Shown here one piece after another: positions 1 through 7,438 of a DNA stretch of 7,815 nt. Position numbers and translations under genes: made by a program. The DNA is from CALZJC01 sp041574955. GTDB lineage: Bacteria; Acidobacteriota; Thermoanaerobaculia; Multivoradales; JAHEKO01. Position 1 is the first letter of the stretch, and every line of letters begins with the position of its first letter. The DNA lies in NCBI GenBank assembly GCA_041574955.1, contig JBFGNS010000180.1:1-7815 (forward strand), read 5' to 3'. The notes below the pieces were generated by a model, which saw only the letters and a program-made list of their open reading frames with translations, was not told the origin of the DNA and did no database searches.

Positions 1-982
1 GCGCCGCCCGGCGCTCGGCCGGCCGGCCGCCGGCGGCGAGATCCGCCAGCCGGGCGCCAAGCTGGTCGTCGAGCAGCCAGCAGAAGGAAGACTCGATAGC
101 GGTCAGCCGCACCCCGCGATGCGGCGCGTCATAAAGCTCCGCCAGCCGCCCGCGCCAGCCGTCGGGCGGCGCCGCCTTGCCGGCCCGGATCAGCGCCGCG
201 GCGGCTCCGAGAGCGCGGATTACCGGGCCCGGGCGCGGGTCGTCGAGCAGCGGACGCAACCGGTCCAGGTCGCCGGCGTCACCCACGCGGCCCAGCGCGC
301 GGGCCGCCCAGCCGCGGATCCACGGATCGGCATCGGCCAGCAGCCCGCGCAGCGCCGGGGCCGCCGCCGGCCGCACCGGCCGCGCCAGCGCGTACGCCGC
401 CCAGCGGCGGGCCGCCGCGTCGGGATGGTCGAGCCCGCTCTCGGCCAGCAACCTGGCGCCATCCCCCGGCAGCCGCCAGAGTGCGGGCAGCAGCCGCAGA
501 TCGCGCTCCTCGCTCTCCAGCCCGCCGGCCGCCGCCTCGATCTCCTCGAGCGGCGTACCGAGCCGCGCCAGCGCCTGGGCGGCGGCCGCCGCCGTCTCGC
601 GGTCGGCGCCGCTCAGCGCGAGCAGCAGCGGAGCGCGGTCGGCCGGGCCGGCCAGCAGCCCGAACGAGAACACCGCCGCCCGGCGCACTTCGACGTCGCG
701 GTCGCGCGACAGCTCGGCCAGCACCGCCAGCGCCCGCCGGTCGCCCACCCGTCCCAGGGTCACCGCCAGCTCGCGCCGCAGCGCCGGGCCGCCGGCCAGC
801 GCCTGGTCCACCGAGTACGGCTCGAAGGTCTTGCGGTCGGCCAGCAGCAGGAGCAGCGCCCGCAGCTCGAGGTCCGGGACGGCGGCGGCGGCCACCGGCG
901 CACCGGGAGGCGCCGGCGGCGCCACCGTCCGGGCACACGCGAGCACCAGCGCGACCAGGGTGACTCCCGCCCAGCGACCCAC
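1..982 (-). CDS. HEAT-repeat lipoprotein, N-terminal part (truncated by window edge)
   Basis: This minus-strand frame is open from a GTG at 982 to the window edge (327 codons seen, no stop). The start of the protein reads as a lipoprotein signal: MGRWAGVTLVALVLAC, with lipobox VLAC and the lipidated cysteine at residue 16, then a Pro/Ala linker to about residue 36. The rest is alpha-helical HEAT-type repeats. Clear units lie near residues 68-93 (RRELAVTLGRVGDRRAL), 95-125 (VRRAAVFSFGLL), 186-215 (ARRWAAYALARP) and 217-247 (WIRGWAARALGRVGD). Ala at +2 would favour outer-membrane sorting under the E. coli rule. HEAT arrays are protein-binding scaffolds, so no enzymatic role can be read here. 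The missing C-terminus might carry another domain; HEAT lipoproteins fused to a cyclophilin-type isomerase are a guess only. An in-frame TTG at 1030 would give a more basic N-region and is a possible alternative start. It is transcribed divergently from the ccm genes, so a shared function is not implied. Confidence 0.8.
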   Translation of the reverse strand, partial: MGRWAGVTLVALVLACARTVAPPAPPGAPVAAAAVPDLELRALLLLLADRKTFEPYSVDQALAGGPALRRELAVTLGRVGDRRALAVLAELSRDRDVEVRRAAVFSFGLLAGPADRAPLLLALSGADRETAAAAAQALARLGTPLEEIEAAAGGLESEERDLRLLPALWRLPGDGARLLAESGLDHPDAAARRWAAYALARPVRPAAAPALRGLLADADPWIRGWAARALGRVGDAGDLDRLRPLLDDPRPGPVIRALGAAAALIRAGKAAPPDGWRGRLAELYDAPHRGVRLTAIESSFCWLLDDQLGARLADLAAGGRPAERRAA

Positions 983-1019
983 CGGCGCATCATGCCACGC
1001 CCGGGCACGGTGGCGAGAA

Positions 1020-1038
1020 ACCGCCCCCAACAGGCGGT
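1020..1038. repeat. Inverted repeat (6-bp stem, 7-nt loop)
   Basis: ACCGCC at 1020-1025 pairs with GGCGGT at 1033-1038 around a 7-nt loop. Read on the minus strand it lies in the leader of the lipoprotein gene, about 38 nt before its GTG, and is followed by only a short TTTCT. It could be a weak leader hairpin or a protein-binding palindrome. Short GC-rich stems also arise by chance at this base composition. Confidence 0.3.
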
Positions 1039-1115
1039 CTGGGAGCCCGGAGGCGCCGCCTGAGGGGTAGGTCGAGACTCTCCCTAGGGGCGGCCCGCCG
1101 CCGGTGGCCCTCTGC

Positions 1116-1121
1116 TACTAT
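1116..1121 (+). promoter_or_regulatory. Possible -10 element for the rightward genes
   Basis: TACTAT matches the bacterial -10 consensus TATAAT at four of six positions and sits 35-40 bp before the first rightward start. At 17-bp spacing the upstream hexamer is GC-only and unlike TTGACA. It would need an activator or an alternative sigma factor if it is used at all. If it is real, transcription would begin near 1128, inside the first copy of the direct repeat. Confidence 0.2.
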
Positions 1122-1122
1122 T

Positions 1123-1153
1123 TTTTCGCGCCGGCGCAGCTGTTTTCGCGCCG
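1123..1153 (+). repeat. Perfect 11-bp direct repeat with 20-bp period
   Basis: TTTTCGCGCCG occurs at 1123-1133 and again at 1143-1153, separated by 9 bp. A 20-bp period puts both copies on nearly the same face of the helix, which fits a tandem operator. The second copy ends 2 bp before the ATG at 1156. The internal CGCG is itself palindromic. The candidate function, binding of a regulator of the downstream genes, is inferred from position and spacing only. Confidence 0.55.
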
Positions 1154-1155
1154 CA

Positions 1156-1719
1156 ATGGTCCCTCCCCGAATGAGCCGAGAGTTCCAGGTCAAAGGCAGC
1201 TCGATCCGCTCGAAGTTCGAGTTCGTGCGCGAGCGGTTCGGCGACGCCGCCGAGCGCCGGCTGGCCACCCGGTTCGGAGATCGCCCGGAGCTCGAGCCGC
1301 TGCTCGACTCGGCCATGTACCCGTTCACCGTCTACGACGAGCTGCTGCGCATCATCGCCGAGGAGTGCTACGACGGCGACCTGGAGCGGCTGACCGAGGT
1401 CGGCGCCTACTCGGCGCGCCAGGTGCTGACCGGCGTCTACCGGGCGTTCGCCGCCGGCAAGGACTTCGCCGGCTTCCTGGAGCACGCCAGCGTGCTCCAC
1501 GGGCGGTTCTACAGCGCGGGCCAGATGAGCGTCGACCTGGCCGAAGACGGCAGGCGGTGCGAGATCCGGCTGACCGGCGCGCCGGTCTACTCGGAGGCCG
1601 ATCTGCAGGTCGCCGCCGGCTTCTACGCCGGCGCTGCCGAGCTGCTCGGGATCGAACAGCTCGACTGGCAGCTCTCCTGGGACCAGTCCGGTGCAACCTA
1701 CGAGCTGCGCTGGCGCTGA
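1156..1719 (+). CDS. Small soluble protein of unknown function, TIGR02265/DUF2378-like
   Basis: The product is 187 aa (182 aa if the ATG at 1171 is used, starting MSREFQVKGSS). It has no signal peptide or membrane segment, so it is probably cytoplasmic. An opening KGSSIRSKFEFVRERFGD segment (residues 13-30) is followed by a helical block with MYPFTVYDELLRIIAEE (54-70) and YSARQVLTGVYRAF (85-98), and a C-terminal alpha/beta part ending GATYELRW (179-186). This layout recalls the myxobacterial paralogous family TIGR02265/DUF2378 and, more distantly, the V4R/heme-NO-binding-like fold. That assignment rests on remembered family patterns and is only moderately secure. The C-terminal cysteines typical of many V4R domains are absent; the only cysteines are C71 and C135. 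H110 and H115 lie in the middle helix region. The gene is codirectional with ccmA, 59 nt ahead, so cotranscription is plausible. A heme- or ligand-sensing role would fit the context but is not shown. Confidence 0.75.
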   Translation: MVPPRMSREFQVKGSSIRSKFEFVRERFGDAAERRLATRFGDRPELEPLLDSAMYPFTVYDELLRIIAEECYDGDLERLTEVGAYSARQVLTGVYRAFAAGKDFAGFLEHASVLHGRFYSAGQMSVDLAEDGRRCEIRLTGAPVYSEADLQVAAGFYAGAAELLGIEQLDWQLSWDQSGATYELRWR

Positions 1720-1753
1720 GCCGCCGGCTCTGCCCGCCGTGGCTCCCGGAGCC
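1718..1753 (+). other. Paired small hairpins in the gap before ccmA
   Basis: Four 5-nt arms occur in the order GAGCC (1718-1722), GGCTC (1726-1730), GGCTC (1741-1745), GAGCC (1749-1753). Neighbouring arms form two hairpins with 3-nt loops (GCC and CCG). Alternatively arm 1 can pair with arm 3, or arm 2 with arm 4, so the foldings are mutually exclusive. The first arm begins inside the stop codon of the preceding gene. No T tract follows, so this is not an intrinsic terminator. It may be an RNA processing or attenuation element or a chance product of GC-rich DNA. Confidence 0.3.
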
Positions 1754-1778
1754 GACCAACACCAACCGAGCTCGTGTC

Positions 1779-2480
1779 GTGAACCCGCAAACCCAACCAC
1801 CGGCAGTCCGCGCTCGCGGTCTCGGCCGCCGTTTCGGGCGCGAGTGGGCGCTGGCCCACGTCGACCTCGAGCTGGCGGCGGGCGAGGTGCTGCTGCTGGC
1901 CGGCGCCAACGGCTCGGGCAAGACCACCCTGCTGCGGCTGGCCGCCGGCCTCTACCGGCCGAGCAGCGGCAGCATCGAGATCTTCGGACTCGATCCACAA
2001 CAGGAGCGGCTGGCCTGCCGCCGGCAGCTGTCGATGGTGTCGCACCACAGCTATCTGTACGACCGGCTGACGGCGCTCGAGACGCTGCGGGTCTGGGCGC
2101 GGCTGGCCGGGCGGACGACGAGCGACGACGAGCTGCTCGCGCTGCTCGCGACGGTGGGCCTGGAGCGGCGTCCGGGGCTCGAGGTCGGCGGCTTCTCGGC
2201 CGGCATGCGCAAGCGGCTGACCCTGCTGCGGGCGAAGCTCGAGCAGCCGCGCCTGCTGCTGCTCGACGAGCCGCTGTCGGCGCTCGACGGCGAGGGCAAG
2301 CGGCTGGTGGAGAGGTGGATCGTCGAAGCCCGCGCCGCCGGCATCGCGGTGCTGATGGCGTCGCACGCCATCGAGCGCACAGCGCCGCTGTGCGATCGGG
2401 CGGTGCACCTGGAGCGCGGCCAGGTCGCCTGGCTGGGCGACGGCGGCGGCCTGCTCGACAGGCTGGGAGAGCAGCGGTGA
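1779..2480 (+). CDS. ccmA: Heme exporter system ATPase CcmA
   Basis: This is the cytoplasmic ABC ATPase of the CcmABCD complex, which uses ATP hydrolysis to release heme-loaded CcmE from CcmC. The 233-aa product, slightly longer than the usual 205-215, has Walker A GANGSGKTT (42-50), an LTALETL segment typical of CcmA (98-104), signature FSAGMRKRL (139-147), Walker B RLLLLDEP (158-165), D-loop SALD (167-170) and the switch histidine H196 in ASH. Two departures are visible. The Q-loop glutamine position, as aligned by the SHHSYLYDRLTALE segment, is histidine (H90), and the signature has Met where LSGGQ/LSAGQ has Gln; GM signatures are known in related exporters. The GTG at 1779 is chosen because it sits just before conserved sequence; its ribosome site is poor. 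The stop overlaps the ccmB start by 4 nt. Confidence 0.93.
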   Translation: MNPQTQPPAVRARGLGRRFGREWALAHVDLELAAGEVLLLAGANGSGKTTLLRLAAGLYRPSSGSIEIFGLDPQQERLACRRQLSMVSHHSYLYDRLTALETLRVWARLAGRTTSDDELLALLATVGLERRPGLEVGGFSAGMRKRLTLLRAKLEQPRLLLLDEPLSALDGEGKRLVERWIVEARAAGIAVLMASHAIERTAPLCDRAVHLERGQVAWLGDGGGLLDRLGEQR

Positions 2481-3163
2481 GCGCGCTGCGCCAGGTCGCG
2501 TCCCTGGTGGCCAAGGACCTGCTGCTCGAGTGGCGCGGGCGCACCCGCTTCCTGTCGGTGGTGCTGTTCGGGGTGGTGACGCTGCTGCTGTTCTCGTTCG
2601 CCGCCGGCCCCAACACGCCGGCGATGCGCAGCGGCGCCGCCGGCTTCCTGGTGCTGGCGCTGCTGCTCAGCTCGACCCTCGGTCTGGCCGAGAGCTTTCG
2701 CCTCGAGCAGGAGGAGCGCGCCCTCGAGGGCCTGCTGCTGCTGCCGGTCGATCCGGTGGCGCTGTTCTACGCCAAGGCGATCGGCAACACCCTGTTCCTG
2801 CTGCTGCTGGCACCCATCCTGACGCCGGTGGCGCTGGTGCTGTACGCCGTGTCGATCGAGCCCGAGCGAGTGGCGGTGCTGCTCGGTCTGTGGGCGCTGG
2901 CGGCGGCCGGCCTGTCGGCTCCCGGTACGCTGTATGCTGCCATGACCAGCCGGCTGCGCAGCCAGGACGTGCTGCTGCCGCTGCTGCTGTTCCCGCTGGT
3001 GGTGCCCGTGCTGATGGGCGCGGTCAAGGCCACCGCCCTGGTGCTCAGCGGCGACCCGATGAGCCAGCTCGGCTCGTGGGTCACGCTGCTGGGCGCTTTT
3101 GCCCTCATCTACTGGAGCGTGTGCGGCCTGCTGTTCCCGTACACGGTGGAGGAAGGACGATGA
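2477..3163 (+). CDS. ccmB: Heme exporter membrane subunit CcmB
   Basis: CcmB is the inner-membrane permease partner of CcmA; together they power release of holo-CcmE. The 228-aa protein has the usual length and about six hydrophobic segments (near 26-44, 55-72, 105-125, 131-155, 163-189 and 199-221). The cytoplasmic loop ESFRLEQEERALEGLLLLPV (72-91) matches the conserved CcmB segment with its (E/D)xALEGLL core, and APGTLYAAMTSRLRSQDVLL (148-167) is the second family hallmark. The GTG start is embedded in GTGA with the ccmA stop, with a GGGAGA ribosome site at 2465-2470. The tight coupling to ccmA fits equal production of the two transporter subunits. No substrate specificity can be read from this subunit alone. 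Confidence 0.93.
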   Translation: MSALRQVASLVAKDLLLEWRGRTRFLSVVLFGVVTLLLFSFAAGPNTPAMRSGAAGFLVLALLLSSTLGLAESFRLEQEERALEGLLLLPVDPVALFYAKAIGNTLFLLLLAPILTPVALVLYAVSIEPERVAVLLGLWALAAAGLSAPGTLYAAMTSRLRSQDVLLPLLLFPLVVPVLMGAVKATALVLSGDPMSQLGSWVTLLGAFALIYWSVCGLLFPYTVEEGR

Positions 3164-3861
3164 CTCGACGGTTCAACTGGCTGAGCGGGGTGGGTCTCGC
3201 CGGCCTGGCCCTCGCCCTGGTCGGCAGCTACATCGGCCTGTTCGTGGCGCCGGCCGAGCGGTTCATGGGCGAGACCCAGCGCATCATGTACGTGCACGTG
3301 CCGAGCGCCTGGGTGGCGATGGTCTGCTTCACCCTGGCGTTCGGCTTCGCGATCGCCTCGCTGTGGACCGGCCGCTCCCGCTGGGACGCCGCCACCGCCG
3401 CCGCCATCGAGGTCGGGGTGGTGCTCAACGCGCTGCTGCTGGTGCAGGGCTCGATCTGGGCGCGCGCCACCTGGAACACCTGGTGGGAGTGGGACGTGCG
3501 GCTCACCACCTCGCTGGTGATGCTGCTGCTGTTCGCCGGCGTGCTGGCGCTGCGCTCGTTCGTCGACGACTCCGACCGGCGCGCCACCTGGACCGCGGTC
3601 GCGACCATCGTGTCGTTCATCGACGTGCCGCTGGTCTACTTCTGCGTGCGCTGGTGGCGCAGCCTCCACCAGGTGCAGTCGACGCCCGAGACGGTGTCGT
3701 CGGCGATGGTGCTGCCGCTGCGCTTGAACGCCGTCGCGTTCCTGCTGATCGCCATCTGGATGATGGTCAAGCGGGCGCAACTGGAGCGGCAGAGGCTACG
3801 AACAGAGCAGGTGAGCGCGCCCCAGCGGCTGGCTCCTGCTGGAGGAACGAGCGATGTATGA
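3160..3861 (+). CDS. ccmC: Heme handling membrane protein CcmC
   Basis: CcmC binds heme at the periplasmic face of the inner membrane and drives its covalent attachment to CcmE. The 233-aa protein has six predicted transmembrane segments. The heme-handling WWD signature is WNTWWEWDVRLTT (105-117). The two external heme-ligand histidines of the family are present as H46 in YVHVPSAW and H170 in SLHQ, corresponding to E. coli H60 and H184. The start is ATG within ATGA, overlapping the ccmB stop, with a strong GGAGG at 3148-3152. The C-terminal tail after residue 204 is charged and cytoplasmic (RAQLERQRLRTEQ) and runs 8 nt into ccmD. All residues known to be essential are in place, so it should be active. 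Confidence 0.96.
   Translation: MTRRFNWLSGVGLAGLALALVGSYIGLFVAPAERFMGETQRIMYVHVPSAWVAMVCFTLAFGFAIASLWTGRSRWDAATAAAIEVGVVLNALLLVQGSIWARATWNTWWEWDVRLTTSLVMLLLFAGVLALRSFVDDSDRRATWTAVATIVSFIDVPLVYFCVRWWRSLHQVQSTPETVSSAMVLPLRLNAVAFLLIAIWMMVKRAQLERQRLRTEQVSAPQRLAPAGGTSDV
3841..3845 (+). promoter_or_regulatory. Ribosome binding site of ccmD
   Basis: GGAGG lies 8 nt before the ATG at 3854. It lies inside the ccmC coding region and decides the start of the short ccmD gene, which overlaps ccmC by 8 nt in another frame. The first codons of ccmD are also unusually AT-rich for this DNA (TATGAAGGCGTTATAGTG), which would keep the start unstructured. Confidence 0.7.
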
Positions 3862-3982
3862 AGGCGTTATAGTGGGTGGTTGGCCGTACGTGATTGCGGC
3901 CTACTCGATCACCGTGGCCGGCTTGCTGGGCTACCTGTGGAGCCTCTCGCGCCGCCGGCGCCGGGCCGCCGAGGAGGAGTGA
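3854..3982 (+). CDS. ccmD: Heme exporter small membrane protein CcmD
   Basis: CcmD is a single-span inner-membrane protein that stabilises the CcmABC complex and is needed for release of holo-CcmE. The predicted protein has 42 residues: a short N-terminus (MYEGVIVGGW), a hydrophobic helix at about 11-32 (PYVIAAYSITVAGLLGYLWS) and a cytoplasmic RRRRR cluster (33-37) followed by an acidic tail AAEEE. The aromatic residues before the helix and the Tyr near residue 17 fit the family, which is short and weakly conserved. Its place between ccmC and ccmE, a clear ribosome site and the basic flank after the helix make the call secure despite the length. The start overlaps the ccmC end by 8 nt, and ccmE follows after 3 nt. 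Confidence 0.9.
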   Translation: MYEGVIVGGWPYVIAAYSITVAGLLGYLWSLSRRRRRAAEEE

Positions 3983-3985
3983 CGG

Positions 3986-4449
3986 ATGAGTCTGGAACGT
4001 AAGCGACGCAGGATCCTGGTCGTGGTCACCGTGCTGATCGCCGGCGGCGTCATGGCCTATCTGGCCACCGGCAACATCGGCGACAACCTGGTCTACTACT
4101 GGAGCCCGACCGAGCTCAAGGAGGCCGGAGACAAGGCGTTCGGTGCCAACGTCCGGCTCGGCGGCCTGGTGGCGCCCGGCTCGATCGAGCGCCAAGCCGA
4201 CGGCATGACCATGCGCTTCGCGGTCACCGACGGCGAGCAGCAGATCACCGTGCAGAGCCAGGCCGTGCCGCCGGCGATGTTCCGCGAGGGCATCGGCGTG
4301 GTGGTGGAGGGCACGCTCGACCCGAGCGGCCACTTCCGGACCGAGCGGCTGCTGGTCAAGCACGACAACGAGTACCGCGCGCCCGGCGAGGGCGAGTACC
4401 GCAGCATGGAGGAGATCATGAAGAGCCTGCAAATCGAGGAGACCACCGG

Positions 4450-4453
<4 letters not shown>
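3986..4453 (+). CDS. ccmE: Periplasmic heme chaperone CcmE
   Basis: CcmE carries heme covalently from CcmC to the CcmF/CcmH ligase. The 155-aa protein has a basic N-terminus (MSLERKRRR), a membrane anchor at about 10-28, and a periplasmic OB-fold domain with the conserved stretches VRLGGLVAPGSI (56-67) and VVVEGTLDPSGHF (105-117). The heme-binding site is LLVKHDNEY (122-130): H126 is the covalent ligand and Y130 the axial tyrosine, the ordinary HxxxY type rather than the CxxxY variant of some deltaproteobacteria and archaea. The acidic flexible tail follows (EEIMKSLQIEETTG). The ATG has a GAGGAGGAG ribosome site inside the end of ccmD. The stop overlaps the TTG start of ccmF. Confidence 0.96.
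4436..4441 (+). promoter_or_regulatory. Ribosome binding site supporting the TTG start of ccmF
   Basis: GAGGAG ends 8 nt before the TTG at 4450. It supports this rare start codon over later in-frame candidates, together with the TTGA overlap with the ccmE stop and the immediate onset of the first membrane helix. Confidence 0.6.
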
Positions 4454-6431
<1,978 letters not shown>

Positions 6432-6435
<4 letters not shown>

Positions 6436-6944
6436 ACCGCACCGTCCTCATCGTCGGCACGCTGATCACGGTGCCGCTGCTGGTGTTCCTGGCGCTTTCG
6501 TTCGGCAAGGACCCGCGCGCCATCGACTCGCCGCTGATCGGCAAGCCGGCGCCGGCGTTCGCCCTGCGCGACCTCGACGGGCAGCCGCTCAGCCTCGCCG
6601 ATCTGCGCGGCCAGCCAGCGGTCCTCAACTTCTGGGCCACCTGGTGCCAGCCGTGCATCGTCGAGCACCCGGTGCTGATGACGGCGGCGCGCGAGTACGC
6701 CGGGCGGGTGCGCTTCGTGGGCATCGTCTACCAGGACGAGCCGGAGCTGATCCGCCGCTTCCAGGTCGAGCGCGGCGCCTGGGGACCGGCGCTGGTCGAT
6801 CCCGACGGCTCGGTGGCGATCGCCTACGGCGTCTACGGCGCGCCCGAGACCTTCTTTCTCGACTCGACCGGCACCGTGCGCCGCAAGGTGACCGGCGCCC
6901 TCGGCCGGATGCAGCTGGCGAGCCTGATCGAGGAGCTGCCGTGA
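6432..6944 (+). CDS. ccmG: Thiol-disulfide oxidoreductase CcmG (DsbE type)
   Basis: CcmG is a membrane-anchored, periplasm-facing thioredoxin that supplies reductant, directly or through CcmH, to the cysteines of apocytochrome c. The 170-aa protein has an N-terminal anchor (4-24), the family entry segment LIGKPAPAFALRDLDG (35-50), the active site NFWATWCQPC (66-75, cysteines C72 and C75) and the CcmG hallmark GVYGAPETFFLD (133-144), with the cis-proline at P138. This last motif distinguishes CcmG from general TlpA/ResA thioredoxins. The start is GTG in GTGA with the ccmF stop; no Shine-Dalgarno is visible, so initiation probably relies on ribosomes ending ccmF. Its electron donor (CcdA or DsbD) is not in the window. 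Confidence 0.94.
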
Positions 6945-7438
6945 GGACCGCCGCGGCCTGGCTGCTGACCGCGCTGGTGGCGGCGGCGGCGCTCGGCCTG
7001 GACCAGCCGCCGAGCGCCGCGCGGCTCGGCCAGCCCGCCGGCCCGCCGCTCACCGGCGCCGAGCTCGAGCGGCTCACCGAGGAGCTGTCGAGCCTGATGC
7101 GCTGCCCGGTCTGCCAGGGTCTGTCGGTGGCCGACTCGCCCACCCCGCTCGCCGCCGCCATGAAGAACGAGGTGCGCGAGCTGCTGGCAGCCGGCTACGA
7201 CCGGCAGCAGGTGCTGGACTACTTCGAGCAGTCGTACGGCGAGTTCATCCGCCTGGCGCCGCGCGCCGAGGGCTTCAACCTGACGGTGTGGCTGGCTCCG
7301 GCGGCGATCCTGCTGCTCGGCTTCGCGCTGATCCTGGCACGCCGGCGAGCCAGTCGCGCGCGGCGGCCCGCCGTGGCCGAGGCCGACGCCGAGCTCGAGG
7401 CGTACCGCGAGCGGGTGCGGCGCGAGGTCGCATCGTGA
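6941..7438 (+). CDS. ccmH: Apocytochrome c thiol-handling protein CcmH
   Basis: CcmH exchanges electrons with CcmG and apocytochrome and acts with CcmF in heme ligation. The 165-aa protein starts with a signal sequence (about 1-20, MRTAAAWLLTALVAAAALG). The redox motif is LMRCPVCQGLSV (52-63) with C55 and C58, and the conserved three-helix fold shows in the segment with TPLAAAMKNEVRELLAAG (68-85) and YGEFIRLAP (99-107). One membrane helix at about 117-133 is followed by a basic cytoplasmic tail. This is the short single-domain CcmH; the E. coli protein is fused to the CcmI-type domain that is a separate gene here. The GTG start overlaps the ccmG stop as GTGA with GAGGAG at 6930-6935. The tail is about 30 residues longer than minimal CcmH proteins. 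Confidence 0.95.
   Translation: MRTAAAWLLTALVAAAALGLDQPPSAARLGQPAGPPLTGAELERLTEELSSLMRCPVCQGLSVADSPTPLAAAMKNEVRELLAAGYDRQQVLDYFEQSYGEFIRLAPRAEGFNLTVWLAPAAILLLGFALILARRRASRARRPAVAEADAELEAYRERVRREVAS

Larger units (their letters stand above)
983..1155. promoter_or_regulatory. Divergent intergenic region
   Basis: These 173 bp separate the leftward lipoprotein gene from the rightward gene that leads the ccm cluster, so promoters for both directions are expected here. The right half (1111-1150) contains the only T-rich patches in otherwise very GC-rich DNA, including a six-T run at 1121-1126. No good -35/-10 pair could be found on either strand. There is no Shine-Dalgarno sequence before the rightward start at 1156 or the alternative at 1171. 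Confidence 0.5.

Noticed and set aside
119..1070. Two plus-strand open frames of about 300 codons
   Set aside because: They are low-complexity Arg/Ala/Ser-rich translations lying opposite the HEAT lipoprotein, whose repeats and signal sequence are clear on the minus strand.
1089..1126. GGCGGC-CC-GCCGCC palindrome followed by a T run, resembling an intrinsic terminator
   Set aside because: The T run begins about 18 nt after the stem, the perfect form leaves only a 2-nt loop, and no plus-strand gene ends before it.
1156..1719. Calling the lead protein a true H-NOX heme sensor
   Set aside because: The YxSxR motif that anchors heme propionates in H-NOX proteins is not found; only a loose fold-level resemblance can be argued.
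1104..1778. In-frame upstream extension of ccmA
   Set aside because: The extension overlaps the whole preceding gene in another frame and is Arg/Ala-rich without CcmA similarity; the GTG at 1779 gives a normal CcmA N-terminus.
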